NCBI RefSeq assembly: GCF_014696925.1
Contig: NZ_JACJQY010000001.1
Location: 124,001-188,000, forward strand
DNA length: 64,000 bases
Source: Phormidium tenue FACHB-1050
Lineage (GTDB): Bacteria > Cyanobacteriota > Cyanobacteriia > Pseudanabaenales > Pseudanabaenaceae
Reading direction: 5' to 3'
The position numbers and the translations under genes are program-made. Under the pieces are notes generated by a model, which was not told the DNA's origin, searched no databases, and saw only the letters and a program-made list of their open reading frames with translations. The number at the start of each line of letters is the position of its first letter. The stretch's first letter is position 1. Positions 8,513-17,492 of the stretch are shown one piece after another.

Positions 8513-9759
8513 CTAAATGTTGTATTACTTGCTAGCAGATTAGAGGCTGGTTCAGGTTCGAGCGGTTCTGAAAATAAATATCCTTGACCGTAGCATTCGT
8601 CTAGGGAAGAATTAAATAAGGTTTTTAACATTGTTAATTGCACAGGTGTTTCTATCCCTTCAACCACAACACTTTTTCCTAAAGTAAAGGCTAATGTGCC
8701 AATTGCTTTGACAATTATCCATTCTTCATTGTTAATAAAAGAACGATCTATTTTGAGAATATCAATCGGAAAATCAGTTAGTCGCCTCAGTGATGAATAG
8801 CCTGTACCGAAGTCATCAATACAAAACTGAATTCCTAAATCCTTTAACTGGTGGAGAATTTGTAAAGTGCGATCGCGATCGCCCATAACTGTACTCTCAG
8901 TTATTTCTAGCTTCAGACAATAGGGACTAATCTGATATTTTTTTAAAATCTCGCGAATATATTCTACTAAATTAAACTCTGACAATTGCTTTGTCGATAC
9001 ATTTACACTCATCGTCAAATTAGTATAATTAGGTAAAGATTGCTGCCAAATTTGTAATTGTTGACAAGCTGTACTCAATACCCACCGACCCACTGGATAG
9101 ATTAAATCTGTTTTTTCGATAAGATCAATAAAATGAATAGGAGCAAGTAAACCTCGCTCTGGATGTTGCCAGCGAAGTAACGCCTCAAAACCAGTGATTA
9201 AATCAGTCTTAAAATTAACAATTGGCTGATAAAATAATCTCAAAGCATGACAGTCAATAGATTCTTTGACCTCTGAGTATAAATCCCAATTAAATCCTGT
9301 TAACGTAGAAATCTCTTTTTGTAAACTAATGTTTTGAGTTTCTAGGAGTTTAGTTTGTTCTAAAAGTTGTGCTTGTAAGGAACTTACTCGCAAATGAGTT
9401 TCTACCCTTGCTAAAACTTCAATTAAATGAAACGGTTTATTAATAAAATCAATACCACCAATAGCAAATGCTTCTACTTTCTCTTCTACATTTTCTATGG
9501 CACTAATGAAAATAATTGGTATTTGCTGAGTAATGGGATTATTCTTTAAATTACTACAAACTTCATATCCATCCATTTTAGGCATCTTGATATCTAATAA
9601 AATCAAGTTTGGTATCCTTGTGTTGGCAAGCTCGATTGCATCGGTTCCATTGGTAGCCTCCAAAACCGAGTAGCCTTGATTAGCCAGCATAATTGATAGA
9701 ATTTGCAAGTTATATCGAGTATCATCAACAACAAGAATAGTAATATTACTTTTATTCAT
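8494..9759 (-). CDS. response regulator with EAL domain (c-di-GMP phosphodiesterase)
   Basis: A receiver domain (residues about 5-125 from the ATG, phospho-acceptor Asp56 in LILLDIKMPKMDG) is joined by a short coiled linker to an EAL domain (about 170-410) that hydrolyses cyclic di-GMP. Motifs for an active enzyme are intact: FEALLRW, MSVNVSTKQL, KLEITESTVM, IDDFGTGYSSL, LKIDRSF, VVEGIET and YGQGYLF. It is therefore probably a phosphorylation-controlled phosphodiesterase in the cytosol. No histidine kinase adjoins it. The ATG at 9759 is chosen over an in-frame TTG 18 nt upstream. The last residues (STINN) come from the palindrome. Confidence 0.92.
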   Translation of the reverse strand: MNKSNITILVVDDTRYNLQILSIMLANQGYSVLEATNGTDAIELANTRIPNLILLDIKMPKMDGYEVCSNLKNNPITQQIPIIFISAIENVEEKVEAFAIGGIDFINKPFHLIEVLARVETHLRVSSLQAQLLEQTKLLETQNISLQKEISTLTGFNWDLYSEVKESIDCHALRLFYQPIVNFKTDLITGFEALLRWQHPERGLLAPIHFIDLIEKTDLIYPVGRWVLSTACQQLQIWQQSLPNYTNLTMSVNVSTKQLSEFNLVEYIREILKKYQISPYCLKLEITESTVMGDRDRTLQILHQLKDLGIQFCIDDFGTGYSSLRRLTDFPIDILKIDRSFINNEEWIIVKAIGTLAFTLGKSVVVEGIETPVQLTMLKTLFNSSLDECYGQGYLFSEPLEPEPASNLLASNTTFRSTINN

Positions 9760-10101
9760 TAGAAATAGAAGACTCAACCAATCAATTATTAATCATATAG
9801 CATTTACCCTTTCTGTTATAGCGTTTTACAAATTGCATACTCATTTGCAAAACAAAAAATAATCACAATAAGGGTTAAGTTTTTTCACCTTGTCATAAAC
9901 AAGATGTAAACCGCTGTAGGGGTAGATTAACACGGAGAAAATAGAGTCGTTGATGAAAGTCTAAGATCTTACAATTATTTATTAAAGCGGGATGTCAAAA
10001 CTGAGATAGTAAAACTTGGTAATATGTTTTCATTAGCCCATAGCTATTCGCTATATTAAAAACTGGTATAAAATAGGTAAGCACGATGCGATGAGAACTT
10101 T
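9760..10101. other. divergent intergenic region, REC-EAL / DUF3086 gene
   Basis: About 340 nt that must hold promoters for both genes. It contains an imperfect 11-bp inverted repeat (9823-9833 with 9843-9853, one mismatch) that could be a regulatory site. No ORF or RNA gene was found. Confidence 0.35.
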
Positions 10102-11631
10102 ATGGAGTCCGATCAGTTGTCTGTAGAAGAAAATTTACAGGAAAGTTTACAAGAAAATTTAGATCCATCTCACCAAGGAGAGTCCCCTGAAGCGATCGCT
10201 GTGTTAGCCAGTGGCGCAGTCAATGAGGTCGATGAATTTATCGATGAGTCTGTAGATGAAAATATTAAGATAGAACCAGCTACGACTGACAAAAACCTTG
10301 AGCAAGACCAAGTTCTTGAAGGAAAGGATATGCAGACTGAGGTGTTGATCGCGGCAGCTAGTGCAGAACTTGAACCAGAAACTCAGCCACAAGAAAGTTT
10401 AGATACCTCAGAAATATTAACAATCATTAATCAACTAAAGCAAGAAGAGTCTGAACTTAGAGCAGAGCTAGATCGTCTCAAAACTACCAAGTCTAAAGTT
10501 TTACAAGACCAGTTAGACGATTTACAGGCAGGCATTATTCGCTTAGCTCAAGCTGATGTTGCTCGGCTCGAATATCAAAAGCAAGAACTACAAGCGGCGA
10601 TCGCTGTCCTTGAAAAGCGCAAAGAACGTCTTGACAAAGAAATGACTAGTACCTATGCAGGTACATCCCAAGACATTGCAATTCGTGTGCAAGGATTTAA
10701 AGACTATCTTGTTGGTAGCTTGCAAGATTTGGTAGCTAGTGCTGAAAAATTAAACCTTGTCGCTCCCTCCGCCCAGCCTGTAGTTGAAGCAATCTCACCT
10801 AAAGAAAAGCAACCATCTAAAGAACCTGAACCCTTACGACTATCTGAGCAAACCTTTGCAGAGTATAAACAACGGGTTGATCAGCTTTTAGATCGTTACC
10901 GCACCCTGCCTGATTACTATGGACCAGCATGGAAACTCAGACGCACCTTTGAGCAAGTTCATGCCGATCGCGTTTCTAAGTGGTTTTTTGAGCAGTCTGG
11001 ACGTGGAGCAATCCGCACGATGGGAACGCGCTTACAAAATATTCTGGTCACCTCGGCAGCTATCTCTATATTAAAAGCTGTTTACGGTGAAAAATTGCGG
11101 GTACTAGTCCTTGCGACTTCCCCCGAACGCCTCGGCGAATGGCGGCGTGGTTTTCAAGACTGTTTAGGATTGACCAGAGAGCATTTTGGCTCTGACAAGG
11201 GTATTGCTCTATTTGAAGATCCTGAACCTTTAGCGACTAAAGGCGATCGCCTCGTCAAAGAAGGTCTAAGCCCTTTAGTAGTTATTGACGAGTCTGAAGA
11301 ACTGATCTCTGTGGATTTGCTAAGATTCCCACTTTTAATTGCTTTTGGCGGCGCACCTGACTCGAAACCTGCGGCTCCCTCTGCTTACATGAATCGCGAC
11401 ATGAATCGTGATAACAGCCGCGAAAGCCAAAATAATCGTGATTACGTCCGTGATTCCCCACGAGATAATCCCAGAGATATGGGGCGTGATTATGCTCCCA
11501 AAGAACGGGATAATCGCGACTATGGTTCACGCGACTATTCAAGTCGTAACTATGGCGATCGCGACTCTCGTGATACTGGCTATGGAAATAGTCGTGGACG
11601 CAACAATCAAGATTCTGATTGGGACTGGTAA
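10102..11631 (+). CDS. DUF3086 domain protein with RD/NRDY-rich tail
   Basis: A cyanobacterial protein of unknown function. Residues 1-110 are acidic and probably disordered. Residues about 112-185 form a coiled coil (KQEESELRAELDRLKTTKSK onward). About 250-425 is the conserved DUF3086 region, with PDYYGPAWKLRRTFE, GRGAIRTMGTRLQN and SPERLGEWRRGFQDCLG. The last 80 or so residues are a low-complexity tail of Arg-Asp-Asn-Tyr repeats (NRDYGSRDYSSRNYGDRDSR) ending SDWDW. Such tails often bind RNA or drive condensation (inference). It starts at ATG 10102 and ends at a strong terminator. Confidence 0.85.
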   Translation: MESDQLSVEENLQESLQENLDPSHQGESPEAIAVLASGAVNEVDEFIDESVDENIKIEPATTDKNLEQDQVLEGKDMQTEVLIAAASAELEPETQPQESLDTSEILTIINQLKQEESELRAELDRLKTTKSKVLQDQLDDLQAGIIRLAQADVARLEYQKQELQAAIAVLEKRKERLDKEMTSTYAGTSQDIAIRVQGFKDYLVGSLQDLVASAEKLNLVAPSAQPVVEAISPKEKQPSKEPEPLRLSEQTFAEYKQRVDQLLDRYRTLPDYYGPAWKLRRTFEQVHADRVSKWFFEQSGRGAIRTMGTRLQNILVTSAAISILKAVYGEKLRVLVLATSPERLGEWRRGFQDCLGLTREHFGSDKGIALFEDPEPLATKGDRLVKEGLSPLVVIDESEELISVDLLRFPLLIAFGGAPDSKPAAPSAYMNRDMNRDNSRESQNNRDYVRDSPRDNPRDMGRDYAPKERDNRDYGSRDYSSRNYGDRDSRDTGYGNSRGRNNQDSDWDW

Positions 11632-11665
11632 AAAAAGAGGAGCGTCGATGCGCTCCTCTTTTTTT
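11631..11665. terminator. terminator after DUF3086 gene
   Basis: A perfect 14-bp stem (11631-11644 with 11651-11664) with A-run and T-run arms, placed right at the DUF3086 stop codon. Symmetric, so it can also act on the opposite strand. Confidence 0.9.
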
Positions 11666-11675
11666 CGAGATAATC

Positions 11676-11702
11676 AAAAAGGGCGCGACGCGCCCTTTTT
11701 TT
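11676..11702. terminator. terminator after tic22
   Basis: A 12-bp palindrome (11676-11687 with 11689-11700) with a GGGCGCG core and A/T-run flanks. It lies just past the stop of the minus-strand tic22 gene and 10 nt from the DUF3086 terminator, so the convergent genes have one terminator each. Confidence 0.9.
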
Positions 11703-12525
11703 ATTTCTTAGCTGGAGTTGCTTGAGGTGCTAGCTGAGGAGTAGCTGATTGCTTAGTATTTTTGAGAATGTACTCAAAAGAAGTACGCGATGGCACAAAC
11801 TGGAAGCGCTCAACTTCGGGGTTGGGTTTATTATCCTTGGACACCATCGAGTCTAAAACTTGGAACAATGAAGCAACTTGGATCTTAGTTGCCTTAGCTA
11901 CATCGGGTTGATCTTTACTAGCGCGATCAAGCAGGTTTTGGAGGTCAGTTTTATCCAAAAAGAAAGGCACAACTTGCTCTTTCTTGCCATTTTGATCAAT
12001 GCTCATGGTTAGCAAACCTTGGTTATTGGCTTGACCACCGATCGCAAAGAAAACAGGCACATTCGGAATTTTGTCCGCCGCCACCCCTTGAGCCGTCAGA
12101 ATTGTCCTTGCTGAGTCAATACTGGCTCTAGAAGGGATAAACTGGAAAACGACCTTTTTATCTTTATTTTCACGAATCACTTTGTAAGCATCATTCATCG
12201 ATCTCACGATGATCTGAGCCTTTTTGCCAACCTCAGGATTCGATTTTTGGACTTGGCTGAGCATCATTTGAGCTTCGTCGGGTCCAAGGAAGAAAAACAA
12301 AAGCTGGCTGTCATCAGGCTTAGCATTTGGTTGCTGAGGCACTGCACCTAAGAGAGGTGAGCCTTTATCATCGGTAATTGTGAAAACAGGAATACTGCCC
12401 AATCTCTCCAAAACTTGGGCTTCGGTGAGGGCTTCAGCTTTGAGAGTAAATATGGGACTAACAGCGATCGCCCCTGCGACACCTGCGGTGGCTGCTAGAC
12501 TAACCAACGACTTGAATACGGACAT
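11701..12525 (-). CDS. tic22: Tic22-like protein
   Basis: Cyanobacterial homologue of the chloroplast import component Tic22, a periplasm/thylakoid-associated chaperone-like protein linked to outer-membrane biogenesis. It opens with a signal-peptide-like region (MSVFKSLVSLAATAGVAGAI, then a hydrophobic run to about residue 30), followed by two related halves, each with a VFxITDDKG/VPVFFAIGG-type strand set, typical of Tic22. The frame extends 19 codons further upstream, but AGGAG stands about 5 nt before the ATG at 12525, which decides the start and gives 274 aa. The C-terminal tail is Gln/Ala/Pro-rich. Confidence 0.9.
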   Translation of the reverse strand: MSVFKSLVSLAATAGVAGAIAVSPIFTLKAEALTEAQVLERLGSIPVFTITDDKGSPLLGAVPQQPNAKPDDSQLLFFFLGPDEAQMMLSQVQKSNPEVGKKAQIIVRSMNDAYKVIRENKDKKVVFQFIPSRASIDSARTILTAQGVAADKIPNVPVFFAIGGQANNQGLLTMSIDQNGKKEQVVPFFLDKTDLQNLLDRASKDQPDVAKATKIQVASLFQVLDSMVSKDNKPNPEVERFQFVPSRTSFEYILKNTKQSATPQLAPQATPAKK

Positions 12526-12769
12526 ATTTCTCCTAGCTACAATACTATTTAGGTTTATTTGGGATGTGGTCTGTAAAAACAACTGTGTTGAATGAGCCTT
12601 GAAAAGCTAAAAGTCAAAGGTAATGATTGTCTGAAAGTAACTTTCTGGCAACTTTAACAATATCTCACTTAAAAAGACAACCTTTTTATACCAGTTTCAG
12701 ACTAGTTTTGTGAGGAAATTGTTACCCCCTAAGACTCGAATATCATAAGTATAGTTCCTCACAACCAGA

Positions 12770-12804
12770 AGTAAAGTTACGGCACTTCGCGCCGCAACTT
12801 TACT
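12770..12804. repeat. hairpin with GCGCC core
   Basis: A 14-bp stem with one mismatch (12770-12783 with 12791-12804) and the loop ACTTCGC. It is the first of four palindromes in the 502-nt divergent region between tic22 and the GTPase gene. No promoter could be assigned in that region. Confidence 0.65.
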
Positions 12805-12837
12805 AAAATTAAACGTAGGATGGGTTAGCGATCGCCT

Positions 12838-12947
12838 AATACCAATTTAAAAAAGTGTAAGAACACTTTTTTAAATCAAAAACCACCCTCCGTATAGGTT
12901 ATGCCAAAACTAAAAATGGCTGCGCCATTTTTAGTTTTGGCATAACC
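12838..12947. repeat. two-hairpin composite repeat (family D, copy 1)
   Basis: Hairpin one pairs 12844-12857 with 12863-12876 (stem ends in GTGT/ACAC). A spacer of about 20 nt follows, then hairpin two pairs 12897-12920 with 12924-12947 (24 bp, inner core AATGGCtgcGCCATT). The left end reads AATACCAATT. The same two-hairpin plan recurs at 20110, 28863 and 36024. Confidence 0.75.
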
Positions 12948-12950
12948 CAT

Positions 12951-13000
12951 AATTATTTGTAGGATGCCTTAGTGCAGCGTAAAGCATCCTACAAATAATT
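12951..13000. repeat. 17-bp inverted repeat before GTPase gene
   Basis: Perfect arms AATTATTTGTAGGATGC (12951-12967) and complement (12984-13000) with a 16-nt loop, ending 27 nt before the ATG of the GTPase gene. Its position in the probable 5' leader could affect expression. Confidence 0.75.
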
Positions 13001-13027
13001 AAGACTTCTTCTTTACCTAGCGATGTT

Positions 13028-14449
13028 ATGCCACAAGACGAAAACTTTCTTAGCTTTGATGAAATTTTTGAGGAGTTAAATTATCGCCAAGCACAGCGCA
13101 CATTGCGAGATATTGTGGCTAATCTGGACTTGTCAGAACGAGAGCGGCGTGGACTAGAGGAGCCACTCGAAGAGCTTCAGCAAATGTTAGACAAGTTAGA
13201 GCGTCAAGTTCTCCAAATAGCAGTATTTGGCATGGTGGGACGGGGCAAATCGTCGGTACTCAATGCGCTGATGGGTGGGCAAGTTTTCGAGACAGGTCCC
13301 CTGCATGGTGTCACTACCAGTCGGCAAGCCGCCGAGTGGCAAATATCGCGAGAGGCGATGCAAACTAACGGCGATCGCACAATTCTGAAGGCTTCATTTC
13401 AAGGACGAGGTGAGGCAAGAATCGAATTGATTGATACACCTGGGATTGATGAGGTGGATGGAGAAGGTCGTGCCGAATTAGCCAAACGCATCGCCCAACA
13501 AGCGGATTTAATTTTATTTATCGTTGCGGGTGACATTACTAAGGTTGAGTATGATGCCCTTTCCGAACTCAGGGGCGCTAGTAAACCGATCCTGCTGGTA
13601 TTCAACAAAATTGACCAATATCCACCTGAAGATCGGCTAGCTATTTATGCCAAAATCCGTGATGAGCGGGTACGAGAGCTATTAACTGAAGATGAAATTG
13701 TAATGACGGCTGCTTCGCCGCTTGTGGCAAAAGCGATCCGTCAGCCCGATGGCTCCTTTGAGGCTGAGCTAGTCAATGGCAAGCCCCAAATTGAAGATTT
13801 AAAGCTAAAAATTCTGGAAGTACTCGATCGCGAAGGTAAATCTCTGATTGCGCTAAATACGATGATGTTTGCGGATATGGTGCAGGAGCGCGTAGTCCAA
13901 CGCAAAATGTTTGTACGCGATCGTCAAGCTAATCGCATCATCTGGAATTGCGTCATTACTCAAGCCGTGGCGATCGCCGTTAATCCCTTCACTGTAGTGG
14001 ATGTGATTACCAGCGCTATTATTGATGTCTCGATGATCGTGGCGCTATCCAAGCTTTATGGCATAAATATGAGCAACCGTGGCGCAATTTCACTGATGCA
14101 AAAAATAGCGATCGGTATGGGTGGCATCAGCGCCAGTGAATTTCTGGCTACCTTCGGCTTAAGTTCTCTTAAAGGTTTGCTGGGTATTGCCACGCCTGTG
14201 ACAGGTGGTTTAACTCTGGGTGGTTATGTGTCAGTTGCGATCGCTCAAGCAGGTGTAGCAGGTTTCTCGACCTATGCCCTAGGGCTAGTCACCAAGGAAT
14301 ATCTTGCTAATGGTGCATCTTGGGGAGCCGATGGTCCCAAAGCTGTGGTTAAAAGGATCTTAGAAACCATTGATGAAGACTCAATCCTAGCCAGAATCAA
14401 AGATGAACTCCGCGCCAAAATTGACCTGAGAAGGTTGAGAAAGGTCTAG
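13028..14449 (+). CDS. GTP-binding protein with DUF697-like membrane domain
   Basis: An Era/dynamin-like GTPase. Visible motifs are the P-loop GMVGRGKS (residues 68-75), G3 DTPGIDEV (from 136) and G4 NKID (193-196). The C-terminal half (about 285-430) has hydrophobic helices (NCVITQAVAIAVNPFTVVDV, then Gly-rich segments), resembling the DUF697/YcjF membrane region. It is probably a membrane-associated GTPase with unknown substrate. Several cyanobacteria carry such proteins in one or more copies. The start at ATG 13028 is the first in frame and gives 473 aa. It stands alone, followed by the convergent PIN/antitoxin/argonaute genes. Confidence 0.85.
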   Translation: MPQDENFLSFDEIFEELNYRQAQRTLRDIVANLDLSERERRGLEEPLEELQQMLDKLERQVLQIAVFGMVGRGKSSVLNALMGGQVFETGPLHGVTTSRQAAEWQISREAMQTNGDRTILKASFQGRGEARIELIDTPGIDEVDGEGRAELAKRIAQQADLILFIVAGDITKVEYDALSELRGASKPILLVFNKIDQYPPEDRLAIYAKIRDERVRELLTEDEIVMTAASPLVAKAIRQPDGSFEAELVNGKPQIEDLKLKILEVLDREGKSLIALNTMMFADMVQERVVQRKMFVRDRQANRIIWNCVITQAVAIAVNPFTVVDVITSAIIDVSMIVALSKLYGINMSNRGAISLMQKIAIGMGGISASEFLATFGLSSLKGLLGIATPVTGGLTLGGYVSVAIAQAGVAGFSTYALGLVTKEYLANGASWGADGPKAVVKRILETIDEDSILARIKDELRAKIDLRRLRKV

Positions 14450-14487
14450 AGATGTAATTTTGTCTTTGTCGTGGTCTGCGATCGCTC

Positions 14488-14904
14488 TTAAGAAATTTTG
14501 AGAAAGGCTGCTGGAGTAAAAATCGGGATATTTCTGAAGGGATGCAAAACTAATAAGTCTCGATCGCCTGTTATCAAATAGTCGGCTTTGCCATTAATTG
14601 CTAACTCTAGAAATTTATCATCTTTGCGATCACGGCACTCATTAACGGATTCCGTGATGTCGATGAGTTCAGACTGCTGAGCGAGTTGAGCAACAAACTC
14701 TGAACGAATTGATGGGTCTACATATTTATCAAATTTTGGGCGATTTAACACTGCTTGTAATTCTTCAAGGGTGGCGATGGAAATGAGGATAATCCCTGAT
14801 TGCCTGATTGATGTTACGGCGCGATCGGGGATGGATGAGGCAATGAGAACACTACTGACTAGAGTATTTGTATCGATGACAAATCTAAGCTTAGGCATCA
14901 TCAT
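14488..14904 (-). CDS. PIN-domain toxin (COG1569-type)
   Basis: A 138-aa PIN-domain ribonuclease, the toxin of a type II pair. The acidic residues that bind Mg2+ are visible: Asp11 in FVIDTNTLVSS, Glu47/48 in IATLEELQAVL, Asp95/96 in CRDRKDDKFLELA and Asp114/116 in ITGDRDLL. It overlaps the antitoxin gene by 14 nt. Three ATG codons in a row stand at 14904, 14901 and 14898, so the exact start is uncertain by two residues. It lies downstream of the antitoxin and argonaute genes on the same strand; read-through from argonaute is possible (61-nt gap). Confidence 0.88.
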   Translation of the reverse strand: MMMPKLRFVIDTNTLVSSVLIASSIPDRAVTSIRQSGIILISIATLEELQAVLNRPKFDKYVDPSIRSEFVAQLAQQSELIDITESVNECRDRKDDKFLELAINGKADYLITGDRDLLVLHPFRNIPIFTPAAFLKIS

Positions 14905-15112
14905 TCAAGATCTCGTTTAGGATTTCTTGGGTTAACCCATTGGCTTTCGCTTGAGCTTGCATTTCTAGAATAATTTCTTCTAGAGATCTGCTATTCATAA
15001 TTTGTTTAAGCCATCCATTAAGGATGATTTGCATTTTCTGGCGTTCTATCAAGTTTGCGGCTTGATATGCTTTTGCAATTTCTGGTTCAACTTCGATGCT
15101 GATGGTTTCCAT
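14891..15112 (-). CDS. antitoxin partner of PIN toxin
   Basis: A 73-aa protein with an N-terminal ISIEVEPEIAKAYQAANLIE segment like the antitoxins found beside COG1569 PIN toxins, and an acidic C-terminus (LNEILNDDA) that would cover the toxin. The assignment rests mostly on the 14-nt overlap with the toxin and on size. The ribosome site TAGGTAAG stands a few nt before the ATG. Such antitoxins normally bind their own promoter together with the toxin, but no operator is evident in the 61-nt gap to the argonaute stop. Confidence 0.78.
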   Translation of the reverse strand: METISIEVEPEIAKAYQAANLIERQKMQIILNGWLKQIMNSRSLEEIILEMQAQAKANGLTQEILNEILNDDA

Positions 15113-15173
15113 AACTTACCTATATTAATAATTGCTTTGTTGACATCAATACTGAATATTGTCATAACCTTCC

Positions 15174-17363
15174 TTATAGCCAGTAAGGTATGCTTCCTTC
15201 AAGATCTTTAGGTTTGATACCTTTTAGGGCTAAATAACCAATCTTGTCACTAAAATGAATACTTACTGGTGATCGTGTTCCTCTAAGCGAACCATAATGC
15301 AGAAGAGTCAAGGATAAAACTGAGTGAATAGCTTTCTCGATTGTAAATGGAGATTCAGTGCGAATTTGCAAGGGTTGAGGAGTAGAGTTTTTGAAGGGTG
15401 GCAATGATGACACCAAAAAAGCCTTAGTATCACTTAATTTGAATGCATCACCCTTACAAGGTTGCACCACTTCTTTTTTTATCTTTGTTTCCTGAGTTTC
15501 TTTATCAAAATATTCTGATTCTTGCAAAGAATAAATTCTAGGTACAGCCTCTTTAACTACTTCAACGAGATAAAATTCTGCCCCAATTTGTTTAGCCCAT
15601 GATCTTAATATTTCTTTCTCATTGCCACGAAATAAGCCATCTCTATGGATAACTACTCGTTTACCTTGAAATTCGTTGATGGGAAATAAACTTTGCAACA
15701 CATTTGCTGGGATAGTCTCACCTTCTAGTGGAGCATCATGAATGCGATATCGCATTAAATCTCCATTATTAAAGTAAATACGAGCTATAGCAGTAGCGTT
15801 AACACTTCCAACAAGATTTTGCTTTTTTTGTCGGGCAACATCAAGTCCTATTACCAAATCAGCATAGGGTAATGGTTGAGCCAAAGTAAATGGAGTGTTT
15901 CCTGTCTTGCCTAATATGCCTAAGGCAATATTGCCAAGGGCAAAGGTATTTGAAGTTGTTGATCTTTCAATATATTGACTGGGTATGCCACGACCTACAG
16001 CTATAGACTTAAATTCATAATACGCACTCCCTTCATCGTCAGAATCATCATCAAAAAAAGCCAAAATAATATCAGGTTGTTTTTCTTGCAGGATATTGAT
16101 CGCTTCTTCTATCCTTACTCTTGAATCTTCTTGAATAGTTTTTAAACCTATATACTCACACTTGAATTTGAATTTGTTTAATTCTCTTTTTAAAGCAGGA
16201 CAAAATTTATTTGAGTCTTCTGATTTAATGCCCAAATCTTCTGTGTTTTGCCCTTTAATAATAGCTATGCGAATTGGTTTATCTTCCGAAAATTTATCTG
16301 CTCTTTTATACACTCCGTATTTTTGAAGATTACTTAACATATCCTCATGCCTTCCAATCTGAGAATTACCAAAACAAAGATTGGAACTAAAGCTTAGCTT
16401 TTCAGAGTCCAAAAATAAAGCTTGCTGTCTTGAGGAAGCATAGGCAGATTTGATAAGATCTTTTTTCTTGGCAATTTCAGATATTAGCTTTACGAGTTCA
16501 GATCTTAATTTGGGTTCTATCTTTAAAATGTTTAAGGCTTTCTTAGAATCTATCCCAAAACGATTGTAATCTCCTGACCTAACAATAATTCGTAAGCTAC
16601 TAACAAGATAGTCATAACGAGATATTCCAACAGAAACAACTAATTCATCATCAGACGCTTTAGAAATAGAAGATTTAGTTTCAGATTTTTTTGTTAAACT
16701 AATAAGTCTATTTCTATGTTCGCTAAGCTGTCCTGTTATCGACAAAACCTCACCTTTGAAGTCAGAATTTTTATCTGATACCATTAATCCTACAAGCTTA
16801 TTTGGATCAGATATTTGGGCTAAATAAGTTTTCAGATCTTGTTTGTAAGTTTGTTTGGATTCGATAGAAATAGATACTGACGCTTTACCGTTGACGACCC
16901 ATCCTCTTGTTCTATATGTCCTCTCTATTTTTACCTTACCAAGATCGTGATCTCGAATTGACAATATTGACTTTATTTCTCTATCAATATCGGGAAATAG
17001 TCCATTAGCAACAAAATCTGCTTGTATTTGAGGTGCAGTTTCAAAATCTTCGTCAAACGTAATTCTTTGTAAATTTCTGAAAGTATTGACCTGTTCTTGC
17101 CAAAGAGATTCCAAGATAGTCATGATTTCAGACTCAGATAACAACTTATCGGTAATAATCCTTTCTGAACTCCATATCCAATGCCCTCCAAATTCAACTT
17201 TTAATCGATACGTTAATTTCCAGCCAATTTCAGAAGTATCACTATTCCCCATTGTTAATCTGTAAGCAAACAATCTTGGTAGTACCGAAATATTAACTGG
17301 GAAAACTTCTGTAAACGTATGCATTTGATTTATATTTTTTAAATCTAGCTTCAGCACTGACAT
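15174..17363 (-). CDS. ago: long prokaryotic Argonaute, catalytically complete
   Basis: A 729-aa protein with the N/PAZ/MID/PIWI plan of long-A pAgos. The PIWI catalytic tetrad is readable: Asp508 (VIGLDVARQKK), a glutamate finger near Glu549 (PLEGETIP), Asp575 (VIHRDGLFRG) and Asp706 (SIHFSDKIGY). Spacing resembles Thermus Ago. The MID 5'-phosphate pocket fits the YK class: Tyr448, Lys452, Gln463 (GIPSQYIE) and Lys486. Known relatives (LrAgo of Limnothrix, SeAgo of Synechococcus) are DNA-guided DNA nucleases acting on plasmids or replication termini; the same role is inference here. The gene is AT-rich, and I saw no HIP1 site in it, unlike its neighbours, suggesting transfer. Confidence 0.93.
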   Translation of the reverse strand: MSVLKLDLKNINQMHTFTEVFPVNISVLPRLFAYRLTMGNSDTSEIGWKLTYRLKVEFGGHWIWSSERIITDKLLSESEIMTILESLWQEQVNTFRNLQRITFDEDFETAPQIQADFVANGLFPDIDREIKSILSIRDHDLGKVKIERTYRTRGWVVNGKASVSISIESKQTYKQDLKTYLAQISDPNKLVGLMVSDKNSDFKGEVLSITGQLSEHRNRLISLTKKSETKSSISKASDDELVVSVGISRYDYLVSSLRIIVRSGDYNRFGIDSKKALNILKIEPKLRSELVKLISEIAKKKDLIKSAYASSRQQALFLDSEKLSFSSNLCFGNSQIGRHEDMLSNLQKYGVYKRADKFSEDKPIRIAIIKGQNTEDLGIKSEDSNKFCPALKRELNKFKFKCEYIGLKTIQEDSRVRIEEAINILQEKQPDIILAFFDDDSDDEGSAYYEFKSIAVGRGIPSQYIERSTTSNTFALGNIALGILGKTGNTPFTLAQPLPYADLVIGLDVARQKKQNLVGSVNATAIARIYFNNGDLMRYRIHDAPLEGETIPANVLQSLFPINEFQGKRVVIHRDGLFRGNEKEILRSWAKQIGAEFYLVEVVKEAVPRIYSLQESEYFDKETQETKIKKEVVQPCKGDAFKLSDTKAFLVSSLPPFKNSTPQPLQIRTESPFTIEKAIHSVLSLTLLHYGSLRGTRSPVSIHFSDKIGYLALKGIKPKDLEGSIPYWL

Positions 17364-17492
17364 TATTTTAATAGTTTAAAGAGCTTTATACAAATTATTT
17401 AAAATACAAATTTAGTGCGATCGCCCATTTTGTTAATCATTTTAAAGGATCCAAGCAAGTCTCAAATAAAATAAGACCAAAATAAAATAGTT

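Noticed and set aside
11282-11677. 131-aa minus-strand ORF opposite the DUF3086 tail
   Set aside because: It mirrors the repetitive RD-rich coding region, so the open frame follows from base composition; no start signal or recognisable domain.
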